IMG/VR virus record: IMGVR_UViG_3300042507_006522
Coordinates: 1-39,107 of that record
Length of the DNA: 39,107 bases
Source of the DNA: a virus
Direction: 5' to 3' (one strand)
Under the pieces are notes generated by a model that did no database searches, was not told the DNA's origin, and was given only the letters and a program-made list of their open reading frames with translations. The position numbers and the translations under genes are program-made. Shown here one piece after another: positions 31,935-38,519 of this stretch (position 1 is the stretch's first letter; each line of letters starts with the position of its first letter).

Positions 31935-32666
31935 ATGGAGAAGAAATACCTTACTCAAGTTATAGACAAATATCATCTTAATGGCTTAGTAGAATCAGTT
32001 ACTTGGAATTCAACTAAATCAAATGGCTTAACAGTTAAATTTGTTACTACAACTAAAGACTGTGCAGGCAGTGTTCATACTACAAAAGATCTAGAATTAG
32101 GAGAAAATGACATTTCTATTTATTCAACTTCTCAATTGAATAGAATTCTTAGTGTAATTGACAATTATCTTACTGTAGATGTAGTTAAAGGAAATCAAAA
32201 TATTCCTTATCAATTGAGCATTAAAGACAATAATTTTGACTTAACTTATCACTTGTCAAGTGAAGACTTAATTCCAACTGTTCCTAATATCAATGAACCT
32301 GAACAATTTGATTGTACTTTTTCAATTGATGAAGATTTTGTTAAGAATTTTACTAGAGCACATAATGCATTAGATAAACCAAATAGGTTTACAATTGAAT
32401 GTAAAGTAGAAGATGATGAGCAATACGTTGAATTTTGTGTAGGTGATTCTGCTTCTTATGCAAATAAAATTAGACTAAGACAACCAGCTAGTTTTTTGCT
32501 AGGATTTCAAGCAATTCCCTTTAGTGCAAACATATTTAAAGAAATCATTTCTGTAAACAAATCAGCTACAAGTACAATTAACATTTTAGAACAAGGTTTA
32601 ATTAAAATGACTTTTACAGAAGATGACACAACTAGTACTTATTTTATGGTAAAGTTGTCTGAGTAA
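31935..32666 (+). CDS. DNA polymerase sliding clamp (gp45-like)
   Basis: A 243-aa protein, close to T4 gp45 (228 aa). Two repeated beta-alpha-beta domains are suggested by internal symmetry: ENDISIYSTSQLNRIL near 55-70 and the later FIDEDFVKNF-type helix near 136. The C-terminus ends TSTYFMVKLSE like other T4-type clamps. It should ring DNA and tether the split polymerase, whose C-terminus looks clamp-binding. In T4 the clamp also activates late transcription, which may apply to the TATTTATT boxes here. Confidence 0.8.
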   Translation: MEKKYLTQVIDKYHLNGLVESVTWNSTKSNGLTVKFVTTTKDCAGSVHTTKDLELGENDISIYSTSQLNRILSVIDNYLTVDVVKGNQNIPYQLSIKDNNFDLTYHLSSEDLIPTVPNINEPEQFDCTFSIDEDFVKNFTRAHNALDKPNRFTIECKVEDDEQYVEFCVGDSASYANKIRLRQPASFLLGFQAIPFSANIFKEIISVNKSATSTINILEQGLIKMTFTEDDTTSTYFMVKLSE

Positions 32667-32668
32667 CA

Positions 32669-32676
32669 TATTTATT
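32669..32676 (+). promoter_or_regulatory. Late promoter box 12 nt before an ATG
   Basis: TATTTATT right after the clamp stop; +1 predicted on the A of the ATG at 32681. Confidence 0.6.
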
Positions 32677-32680
32677 ACAT

Positions 32681-33037
32681 ATGGCACGTACGCTATTTAG
32701 TATAAAAGGAGTTATATTTACAAGTACTTCCAATACCGAGAAGACTCAAGGAGAAATCTATGATGACATTCGTTCTATAGAAGGAGTAGTTACTTTAAAT
32801 ACTCGTACTTTAGAAAAAGACAAAATAGCAGTAGTAGTAAAAGTAGATCCTTATCCTTTTGGAAGTAAATTTACTCAAGAAGTACATGACACTATTGTAA
32901 AAGATATTGAAGAAGTAAAAGGAGTTAGAAAATTTAAAGTTAAAGAGTCTCCTTTTGTTAAACCAGAACCTAAACAACAATTCAATCCAGTTCCGCAAGC
33001 ACCAACAAGTTATGACAATCCTCCACAAACTAGTTAA
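32681..33037 (+). CDS. Hypothetical protein with a ferredoxin-like alpha/beta look
   Basis: A 118-aa protein. Residues 1-88 alternate strand-helix-strand-strand-helix-strand (FSIKGVIFT, GEIYDDIRSI, IAVVVKVDPY, then a helix and RKFKV), compatible with a ferredoxin-like fold. The last 30 residues are Pro/Gln-rich and probably disordered. It has a late box at leaderless distance and overlaps the next gene by 26 nt. No function recognised. Confidence 0.65.
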   Translation: MARTLFSIKGVIFTSTSNTEKTQGEIYDDIRSIEGVVTLNTRTLEKDKIAVVVKVDPYPFGSKFTQEVHDTIVKDIEEVKGVRKFKVKESPFVKPEPKQQFNPVPQAPTSYDNPPQTS

Positions 33038-33227
33038 AAACAACGACAAATATTATTTAGTAATTAGAACTATCTCAGAAACATCTGATATAGATCCTAA
33101 GTGGCTTAAATATAAAATGGGAGTAGACCATGTTTTCAAAGCACAAGGAAAATATTGGTTTGTAAACGAAATTACAGAAGCACAAGTTGTGCCTGATTTA
33201 CAGTATCATTTGGAATTCGAAAATTAA
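33012..33227 (+). CDS. Hypothetical protein (71 aa)
   Basis: A 71-aa protein with KYYLVIRTIS, KYKMGVDHVFKAQGKYWFV and a C-terminal acidic end. The frame is open to an ATG at 32955, deep inside the preceding gene; the ATG at 33012 gives the smaller overlap and is preferred. No function recognised. Confidence 0.5.
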   Translation: MTILHKLVKNNDKYYLVIRTISETSDIDPKWLKYKMGVDHVFKAQGKYWFVNEITEAQVVPDLQYHLEFEN

Positions 33228-33240
33228 TTAATTATAATAC
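33210..33240 (+). promoter_or_regulatory. Sigma70-like promoter for the GroES/GroEL operon
   Basis: TTGGAA at 33210, a 17-nt spacer, and a consensus TATAAT at 33233. The expected +1 is 33245, the A of the first ATG of the operon. Confidence 0.7.
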
Positions 33241-33244
33241 AGTT

Positions 33245-33526
33245 ATGGTAAAATTTAAAAAACGTTCTAGAGACGAATCTCAAACAAAAATTGAAGACGA
33301 AACAATTGCACCTTATGTAGTTTATTTTGATGGAATGAGCTACACAGTAGTAAAACCTAAAGACAAAGGTCAAGATGAAAACATTTCGTATCACACTCAA
33401 TTAGACGGTGCTTTGAAAAGTATCGCTAAATTACTAGTAAATGATCAAAAAACAACTACAATTGCTGATTTTGTTAAAAAATACGAAGAAGTAATGAATT
33501 CATTATCAGAAAAATTTAAAATATGA
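33245..33526 (+). CDS. Hypothetical protein in the chaperonin operon
   Basis: A 93-aa protein starting with a basic stretch (KFKKRSRDE), then strands YVVYFDG and YTVVKPKDK, and helices LDGALKSIAKLL and FVKKYEEVMNSL. It overlaps groES by 4 nt (ATGA) and has the operon's promoter right before it. The function is unknown; coupling suggests co-expression with the chaperonins. Confidence 0.7.
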   Translation: MVKFKKRSRDESQTKIEDETIAPYVVYFDGMSYTVVKPKDKGQDENISYHTQLDGALKSIAKLLVNDQKTTTIADFVKKYEEVMNSLSEKFKI

Positions 33527-33819
33527 AATTAAGAACAATTAAACCAGTTAACGGACACATTGTACTAAAACAAGTACAAGAATCAGAACAAATGGTAGGC
33601 AATATTTTCTTGCCTGACCTAGGAAAAGAAAAAAGTCTCATTGCAGAAGTACTAGATGTAAGTGGAACTTTTAATTACAATACAGACACTTACAAACCAG
33701 CTGAGGTAAAAGCAGGTGATTTAGTATTAGTACCTAGGATGGGAAGTCAAATTGTATCAGTAGACAATGAAGACTACATTGTGTGTAAAGAAACAGATAT
33801 TATAGGAATTATAGATTAA
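33523..33819 (+). CDS. groES: GroES-like co-chaperonin
   Basis: A 98-aa co-chaperonin. It has the start KPVNGHIVLKQV, a mobile-loop region with the hydrophobic GNIFLP (residues ~26-31) that would dock on GroEL, then KAGDLVLVPR near 64-73 and a final strand DIIGII. The size matches bacterial GroES; T4's analogue gp31 is similar in size but divergent. It is followed one base later by a GroEL gene, so the pair can work as a unit in folding phage proteins, most likely the capsid protein. Confidence 0.85.
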   Translation: MKLRTIKPVNGHIVLKQVQESEQMVGNIFLPDLGKEKSLIAEVLDVSGTFNYNTDTYKPAEVKAGDLVLVPRMGSQIVSVDNEDYIVCKETDIIGIID

Positions 33820-33820
33820 T

Positions 33821-35428
33821 ATGAGTACAAAAACATTATTTGGAGACGATTTAAAGAAAAAATTGTTAGATGGCATTTTAAAGTTAAATGCTAGTGTTAG
33901 TTCAACTTTAGGACCAGGTGGTAGAAATGTATTGATTCAAAAAGAAGATGGAACTATTGCAGCTACTAAAGACGGAGTTTCAGTTGCAAAATCGTTTCAT
34001 AAACTAGATGACGACATTGAAAACATTGGAGCCCAACTTGTAAAACAAGTAAGTGTAAAATCAGCAAACGAAGCTGGAGACGGTACTACAACTAGTACTT
34101 TGTTAGCAACTACAATGATTGAAGAAGGCATTAAATTGATTGACAAAGGAGTAAACGTAGTAGAAGTTAAAAAACAAATGGAACAAGCTGTTTCAGAAGT
34201 AATTGCTGAATTGAAATCAATGGCTAAACCTGTTACTTCAAATGAACAAATCAAGTATGTAGCTACTATCTCAGGCAACAACGATGAAGAAATTGGCAAC
34301 TTGATTAGTGAAGCTATCAGTGAAGTAGGTTATGATGGTATCGTAACTATTGAATCAAGTAAAACAGGCGAAACTGTTCTTGACATTGTAGAAGGAATGC
34401 AGTTTGATAGGGGCTACAAGTCGCCTTACTTTGTTACTGACAACAATTCAATGAAAGCTGTTTTAGAAAATCCTTTGATTTTACTTTATGATGGAGTAGT
34501 GGGAACAGCTGCTGATTTGGTTCCTGTTTTACAAAAAGCAAGTGGTGAAAATCAACCAGTAGTAATTATTGCTGAAGAATTCAGTGAAGAAGCATTAGCA
34601 GTTATGTTGGTAAACAAAGCAAGGGGCACAATTAAAGTATGTGCTATTAAAGCTCCTGACTATGGTGATCGCAGAACATTGCTTTTAGAAGACATGGCTA
34701 CATTAACTGGTGGAACTGTTATTAGTCCTAAAAAGGGTCACAAACTAGAAAAAATTGTAGGTGAAACCTTAAATAAAGCTTTAGGAAATGCTCGAATGAT
34801 AACAGTAACTAAAGACACTACTACCATTGTAGATGGCAAGGGTAGCGCAGAAGAGTTGGCTCTTCGTGCGGAAGAATTGAAAACACAAATAGATGCCGCT
34901 ACATCAATGTTTGAGCGCGAGAAATTGCAAGAACGTTTAGGTCGCTTGTCTGGTGGAGTTGCTATTGTAAGTGTAGGAGGCAACAGTGATCTAGAAATCA
35001 AAGAAAAAAGAGACCGAGTTGAAGATGCTCTTTATGCTACTAAAGCAGCTATTGCAGAAGGAGTAATTCCAGGTAGTGGTTGGCCTCTATACAACATTGC
35101 TTTAGGCATGTCTAGTAAGACTTTGGGTGAAACTATTGTTAAGTCAGCTATTAGTTCTCCTTTCAATAGGATTTTAACTAATGCTGGTCTTGAACTAGTT
35201 CAAGAAACTTTAAACAAATTAATTGTATCTACAGAACTTGCATTTGACGTTAAACAACAAAAAGTAGTCAATGCTTACGAGTCTGGTTTACTAGATCCTG
35301 TTAAAGTTACTAGGATAGCGTTAGAAAATGCTTTGTCAGTAGCAAGTACAATTCTAACATCAGAATCAGTAGTCTTTGAAGAAAGAAAAGACGAAAGTCC
35401 AGATCCAGGAATGGGAATGGGATTCTAA
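33821..35428 (+). CDS. groEL: GroEL-like chaperonin
   Basis: A full-length 535-aa chaperonin. Nucleotide-site motifs are TLGPGGRNV (29-37), Asp51 in TKDG, GDGTTT (86-91), and Asp402 in EDALYATKAA, the position of the catalytic Asp398 of E. coli. The apical domain is complete, and the C-terminus is a short GMGMGF tail. One departure is that the usual AGGGVAL nucleotide-binding loop reads PGSGWPL (417-423). T4-like phages usually bring only a GroES substitute; here both partners are encoded. A strong terminator ends the operon. Confidence 0.93.
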   Translation: MSTKTLFGDDLKKKLLDGILKLNASVSSTLGPGGRNVLIQKEDGTIAATKDGVSVAKSFHKLDDDIENIGAQLVKQVSVKSANEAGDGTTTSTLLATTMIEEGIKLIDKGVNVVEVKKQMEQAVSEVIAELKSMAKPVTSNEQIKYVATISGNNDEEIGNLISEAISEVGYDGIVTIESSKTGETVLDIVEGMQFDRGYKSPYFVTDNNSMKAVLENPLILLYDGVVGTAADLVPVLQKASGENQPVVIIAEEFSEEALAVMLVNKARGTIKVCAIKAPDYGDRRTLLLEDMATLTGGTVISPKKGHKLEKIVGETLNKALGNARMITVTKDTTTIVDGKGSAEELALRAEELKTQIDAATSMFEREKLQERLGRLSGGVAIVSVGGNSDLEIKEKRDRVEDALYATKAAIAEGVIPGSGWPLYNIALGMSSKTLGETIVKSAISSPFNRILTNAGLELVQETLNKLIVSTELAFDVKQQKVVNAYESGLLDPVKVTRIALENALSVASTILTSESVVFEERKDESPDPGMGMGF

Positions 35429-35431
35429 AAG

Positions 35432-35456
35432 AAGGGCGCTTTTGCGCCCTTTTTTT
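35432..35456 (+). terminator. Rho-independent terminator after groEL
   Basis: An 8-bp stem (AAGGGCGC / GCGCCCTT) with loop TTTT, then a T-tract that runs into the late box at 35458. Confidence 0.92.
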
Positions 35457-35457
35457 A

Positions 35458-35465
35458 TATTTATT
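35458..35465 (+). promoter_or_regulatory. T4-like late promoter box
   Basis: TATTTATT immediately after the groEL terminator, 17 nt before the ATG at 35483. Confidence 0.6.
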
Positions 35466-35482
35466 AGCAAACATTTCACATC

Positions 35483-35638
35483 ATGGTAGACAAAGACACC
35501 GTTGTTACAAACACAATTACTTTAGGAGCTACAGGGTTAGCCGTAATGAACCCAATTGAAACCTTAACTATTATTTCGTTGTGTGTTGCTATTTTAGGAA
35601 ACTTAGTTGTAATGTATAAGAATCTCAAAAAGAAATAA
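35483..35638 (+). CDS. 51-aa membrane protein, holin candidate
   Basis: A short protein with a hydrophobic stretch from about residue 11 to 45 (two segments, TITLGATGLAVM and TIISLCVAILGNLVVMY, linked by NPIET) and a C-terminal KNLKKK. A small membrane protein with a basic tail, placed after a late promoter at the head of a run of small membrane genes leading to an endolysin, fits a holin. No sequence family was recognised, so the role is inferred from context. Confidence 0.55.
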   Translation: MVDKDTVVTNTITLGATGLAVMNPIETLTIISLCVAILGNLVVMYKNLKKK

Positions 35639-35646
35639 TATTTATT
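35639..35646 (+). promoter_or_regulatory. T4-like late promoter box
   Basis: TATTTATT beginning right after the previous stop codon, 18 nt before an ATG at 35665 and 63 nt before the preferred start at 35710. Confidence 0.55.
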
Positions 35647-35709
35647 AGAGAACGGTTGTAGTCAATGGTTTTATTAATGGGTTGTAAAAACAACTTAAAT
35701 AAAAAAACT

Positions 35710-35973
35710 ATGAAACTACCAATTACCTTTGAACAATTTTCAAAAGACCCCTGGAAGGCGGTCCAATTCCTTTTACTTGTAGTTGTTGGATATCTTTGGC
35801 TTGATAATAAAATGAATTATCAAGGTCAAATTGAAAAACACACCCAAAAAGTAGAACAATTAGAAATTAAAGTTGATAAATGTCTTATTCAACTTAAAAA
35901 ATCAGACAGTGCTTTGGCTGCTGCCACCACTAAACTTGAGGTTTTATCAACATTAGGAAAAATTCCCAAATAA
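35710..35973 (+). CDS. Membrane-anchored coiled-coil protein, spanin-like layout
   Basis: An 87-aa protein with one hydrophobic segment (AVQFLLLVVVGYLWL, about residues 14-28) and a long charged coiled coil (EKHTQKVEQLEIKVDKCLIQLKK). This is the layout of an inner-membrane spanin (Rz type), but identity is not shown. An ATG at 35665 would add 15 residues beginning MVLLMGC; this resembles a lipobox but lacks a basic leader. The A-rich stretch before 35710 looks like the starts of neighbouring genes, so 35710 is preferred; the choice is uncertain. Confidence 0.5.
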   Translation: MKLPITFEQFSKDPWKAVQFLLLVVVGYLWLDNKMNYQGQIEKHTQKVEQLEIKVDKCLIQLKKSDSALAAATTKLEVLSTLGKIPK

Positions 35974-35974
35974 A

Positions 35975-36385
35975 ATGAAACACTTAAATAAAATAATAAT
36001 TACTGTTCTCCTACTTGTTGCATTTGACATGATAGGACCTTTAAATGCTACTAAATCACCTAATATAGATGAAATAGATGCTTTAATTGCTAAAAGTTCA
36101 AAAAATATGGCTATGGCTAGTACAGTAGTACAAGCTGCAGCTAAAGCTCAAGAAAAATCTCTTTCTCAAGTTGTGAATAATATTAATAAAATGAAAGAGG
36201 AAAGTATTGAATCAAAAGCTAAATTAAATATCTTTACCGAACGTATGATGGTGTTTGGTGTAGATACTATTGCTTCTCCTGAAGATCCTACCTATTTAAA
36301 AGCTTATAAAGACTACAAAGACAATGGAGGAGAACAAGAATATCAAGAATGGAAAAAATGGATGTTAAACCAAATAAATAAATAA
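35975..36385 (+). CDS. Exported or membrane-tethered helical protein
   Basis: A 136-aa protein with a signal-type start: basic MKHLNK, a hydrophobic stretch IIITVLLLVAF and then PLNATKS. The remainder is an Ala/Lys/Glu-rich helix, then EDPTYLKAYKDYKDNGG and a C-terminal amphipathic helix. It is located in the probable lysis module, 1 nt after the coiled-coil gene. No family recognised; it may be periplasmic. Confidence 0.6.
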   Translation: MKHLNKIIITVLLLVAFDMIGPLNATKSPNIDEIDALIAKSSKNMAMASTVVQAAAKAQEKSLSQVVNNINKMKEESIESKAKLNIFTERMMVFGVDTIASPEDPTYLKAYKDYKDNGGEQEYQEWKKWMLNQINK

Positions 36386-36386
36386 T

Positions 36387-36665
36387 ATGTTTAAATTTTT
36401 TAGAGAATTATTCGATGACGCCAACACTATTAATGAAAAAGCAGTAGTTGGTTTTATAGCATTTTTTATGCTTTGTGTGTCTTTAATTGTTGACCTTGTC
36501 ACAGGTTATTTTGGAAAACCTTTAGTAATCAATGAGTTCATTTTTGATGGATTTATGGTTATTGTTTTAGGTTCATTTGGAATAGCTTCAATAGACAAAT
36601 GGATGAATAAAAAAGACGAAAAAGAAACAAACAATCAAGACAATAATCAAAATTTAGAAGGATAA
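36387..36665 (+). CDS. Two-TM membrane protein, holin candidate
   Basis: A 92-aa protein with two hydrophobic segments at about residues 20-40 (VVGFIAFFMLCVSLIVDLV) and 52-68 (FDGFMVIVLGSFGIASI), a short loop between them, and a highly charged C-terminal tail (KKDEKETNNQ...). Two-TM proteins with a charged tail just before an endolysin are typical holins. It overlaps the next small gene by 1 nt. Confidence 0.6.
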   Translation: MFKFFRELFDDANTINEKAVVGFIAFFMLCVSLIVDLVTGYFGKPLVINEFIFDGFMVIVLGSFGIASIDKWMNKKDEKETNNQDNNQNLEG

Positions 36666-36826
36666 TGGAAGAAATAAAATTAGCACTTAAAGGTCTTTGG
36701 AAAGCAATTGTAAAACACTTGTTAAGTAAGACTACTTTAGACGAAAAAATTGCAGCCAAAGCAAACGAAATTGATGCTTTAGACGAGCCCGAAGTTAAAA
36801 CAACAAAGAAAACAACTAAAAAATAA
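36665..36826 (+). CDS. 53-aa charged protein before the endolysin
   Basis: A short gene overlapping the previous stop by 1 nt and ending 7 nt before the endolysin ATG. The product starts with an amphipathic helix (LALKGLWKAIVKHLL), then an acidic stretch, and ends with a Thr/Lys repeat tail (KTTKKTTKK). No function recognised; position in the lysis module is the only clue. Confidence 0.6.
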   Translation: MEEIKLALKGLWKAIVKHLLSKTTLDEKIAAKANEIDALDEPEVKTTKKTTKK

Positions 36827-36833
36827 AAATAAT

Positions 36834-37649
36834 ATGCTATTAAAAATTGGTTCAACAGGTGAAGATGTTAAAAAACTTCAAGAAAAATTAGGTGTAGATG
36901 CTGGAACAGCTGCTGGCACCTTTGGTCCTAAAACAGAAGCTGCTGTAAAAGCATGGCAAAAAGCAAACGGATTACTAGATGATGGAATTGTAGGTCCTGC
37001 AACTTGGGATAAATTATTTCCTCCTGCTCCTTTAGTAATTCCTACCTCTAATTTTAAATTAGATAAATTAAGAGGAGCAATTCCCGATAAGGTAATTATA
37101 CAAATTCCAGAAACAGCTGCTAAATTTAATATTACTAATGTTTTAAGATTAGCTCATTTCTTAGCCCAATGTGCTCATGAATCAGGAAACTGGACAGCTG
37201 TAAGTGAAAATTTAGGATATGCGGCTGCCCAATTACCTAAAATGTGGCCTTCATTATTTAATGCTGCTAATTCAGCTCAATATGCTTTTAAACCTGAAAT
37301 GATTGCAAATCGTGCTTACGGAGGTAGAATGGGTAATGGAAATGAAGCTTCAGGTGAAGGATGGAAATTTAGAGGAAGAGGCTATATTCAATTGACAGGA
37401 AAATCTAATTACGTTCAATTCGATAAATTTGTTGATGAAGATATTTTAACAAATCCTGATTTAGTGGCTACAAAATATCCTTTGATGTCTGCTTCTTTCT
37501 TCTTTAACGTAAATAATCTTTGGACTATTTGTGACAAAGGAGCTGGAGATGATGTAGTTACTTCTGTTACTAAAAGAGTAAATGGTGGTACACATGGTTT
37601 AGCAGATCGTTTAGATAAATTTAAAAAATACTATAGTTTACTAGCTTAA
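36834..37649 (+). CDS. Endolysin: PG-binding domain plus GH19 hydrolase
   Basis: A 271-aa cell-wall hydrolase. Residues 1-62 form a peptidoglycan-binding domain (KIGSTGEDVKKLQEKLG, FGPKTEAAVKAWQ, DGIVGPATWDKL). Residues ~75-271 are a GH19 chitinase/lysozyme-type domain with AHFLAQCAHESGNW (probable catalytic Glu116), RAYGGRMGNG, and the strongly conserved FRGRGYIQLTGKSNY. There is no signal peptide, so release needs a holin; two candidates precede it. A terminator follows. It is expected to cut host peptidoglycan at lysis. Confidence 0.92.
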   Translation: MLLKIGSTGEDVKKLQEKLGVDAGTAAGTFGPKTEAAVKAWQKANGLLDDGIVGPATWDKLFPPAPLVIPTSNFKLDKLRGAIPDKVIIQIPETAAKFNITNVLRLAHFLAQCAHESGNWTAVSENLGYAAAQLPKMWPSLFNAANSAQYAFKPEMIANRAYGGRMGNGNEASGEGWKFRGRGYIQLTGKSNYVQFDKFVDEDILTNPDLVATKYPLMSASFFFNVNNLWTICDKGAGDDVVTSVTKRVNGGTHGLADRLDKFKKYYSLLA

Positions 37650-37673
37650 TCAGAAAAAATAAATTTTTTTAAA

Positions 37674-37702
37674 AGAGAGCCTAGATTATTAGGCTCTTTT
37701 TT
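37674..37702 (+). terminator. Rho-independent terminator after the endolysin
   Basis: An 8-bp stem (AGAGCCTA / TAGGCTCT) with loop GATTAT, extended by A-T pairs, then T's. It is followed within 15 nt by a -10 box. Confidence 0.85.
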
Positions 37703-37718
37703 GTATCGTTATTATAAT
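37689..37718 (+). promoter_or_regulatory. Sigma70-like promoter after the endolysin terminator
   Basis: A consensus TATAAT at 37713-37718 puts +1 exactly on the ATG at 37725. The -35 is weak: TTAGGC at 37689, spacer 18 nt, within the terminator's 3' arm. Confidence 0.5.
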
Positions 37719-37724
37719 CCGAGT

Positions 37725-38150
37725 ATGAATATATCGAAAGCTCTTAAATTGAAAAACAAATTGGTTTCAAAAATAAACCAAGAATACAACAAATTTTCAA
37801 CTTATAATTCTTATAATGTTGAAGAAACTCCAGCATATGATGCTTTAGAAGCATTTGAAAACTGGAAAAAATTGACTGATGAGTTGATTGAGTTGAAAAC
37901 TAAAATCCACAAAGCAAATGCTCCTGTTTATGATAAAATATTTAGGATGGCTGAGTTGAAAAGTATGGTTAGTAGTTTTAGACGACTCAACTGTAGTGTA
38001 GGTAAAACAACTAGTTATCATGGTATAACTACTGAGTTTACTTGTAAAATCAATGTTCCCCAAAGAGATCAATTAGTAGCTCAATGGGAAGAAGAAATTG
38101 AAAAACTTCAAGAAGAACTAGAGCAACACAATGCTCTAACAAAGATCTAA
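37725..38150 (+). CDS. Coiled-coil protein (possible DIP1984 family)
   Basis: A 141-aa helical protein: MNISKALKLKNKLVSKI at the N-terminus, then a helix with LTDELIELKTKIHKAN near residues 55-70, a MAELKSMVSSFRRL helix, a short beta part, and a C-terminal coiled coil (WEEEIEKLQEELEQ). The order (short N-terminal coil, LKxxIxxAN, final coil) is reminiscent of DIP1984-like proteins, but this is tentative. The ATG at 37725 is chosen over a TTG at 37701 because the -10 box lies between them. Confidence 0.6.
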   Translation: MNISKALKLKNKLVSKINQEYNKFSTYNSYNVEETPAYDALEAFENWKKLTDELIELKTKIHKANAPVYDKIFRMAELKSMVSSFRRLNCSVGKTTSYHGITTEFTCKINVPQRDQLVAQWEEEIEKLQEELEQHNALTKI

Positions 38151-38402
38151 TCGTAAGAAGGTTGAAGAGTAAGAAGTAACATTGCTTGGCTGCAAACCAA
38201 AATTCAAAATTAAGGACACTAGATAATTGATAATTAAATAAAGAACTCAAAAGTCAATACTTAAGAACTCAAAATTGCCAAACAATTCAACATTCAAAAA
38301 TCTTTTAGTGAAACTTACAATTCACCTTCGAACGATTAAAATTTTTGGCTTTAATTAAACTTTTTATTATACTATATAAGTAAGAAAGTTAAAAAACGTA
38401 AT
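38151..38402 (+). other. 252-nt non-coding gap with A-rich repeats
   Basis: No credible ORF was seen. The stretch is rich in short A/C/T words, including two exact copies of AAGAACTCAAAA at 38242 and 38264. The right end holds the tRNA promoter. No convincing long hairpin was seen. Confidence 0.6.
38345..38375 (+). promoter_or_regulatory. Sigma70-like promoter for tRNA-Leu
   Basis: TTGGCT at 38345, a 17-nt spacer, and TATACT at 38368. The expected start is 38380, leaving a 23-nt 5' leader before the tRNA. Confidence 0.6.
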
Positions 38403-38486
38403 GGTCGGGTGTCGTAAAGGTAGCCGAGAATGACTTAAAATCATTTGGACTGAAAGTCCGTGTGGGTTCGAGTCCCACCCCGACTA
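38403..38486 (+). tRNA. tRNA-Leu (anticodon TAA)
   Basis: A complete class II tRNA. The acceptor GGTCGGG pairs with CCCGACT (one G-T), followed by T8. The D stem is TCG/CGA and the anticodon stem AATGA/TCATT, with loop CTTAAAA and anticodon TAA. A long variable arm GGACT-GAA-AGTCC and a T arm GTGGG-TTCGAGT-CCCAC follow; the discriminator base is A. No CCA is encoded. It reads UUA, a leucine codon used heavily in this AT-rich genome. Confidence 0.93.
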
Positions 38487-38507
38487 CAAAAAATGGCGTG
38501 TCTACCA

Positions 38508-38515
38508 TATTTATA
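38508..38515 (+). promoter_or_regulatory. Late promoter box 12 nt before the HNH ATG
   Basis: TATTTATA, with +1 predicted exactly on the A of the ATG at 38520. Confidence 0.6.
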
Positions 38516-38519
38516 ACTG

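Noticed and set aside
33997-34299. Minus-strand ORF inside groEL
   Set aside because: Antisense shadow of a well-supported gene with no regulatory signals.
35665-35709. Lipoprotein signal (MVLLMGC) for the coiled-coil protein
   Set aside because: It has no basic start, only four residues before the supposed lipobox, and a full hydrophobic segment further on; the start at 35710 is preferred.
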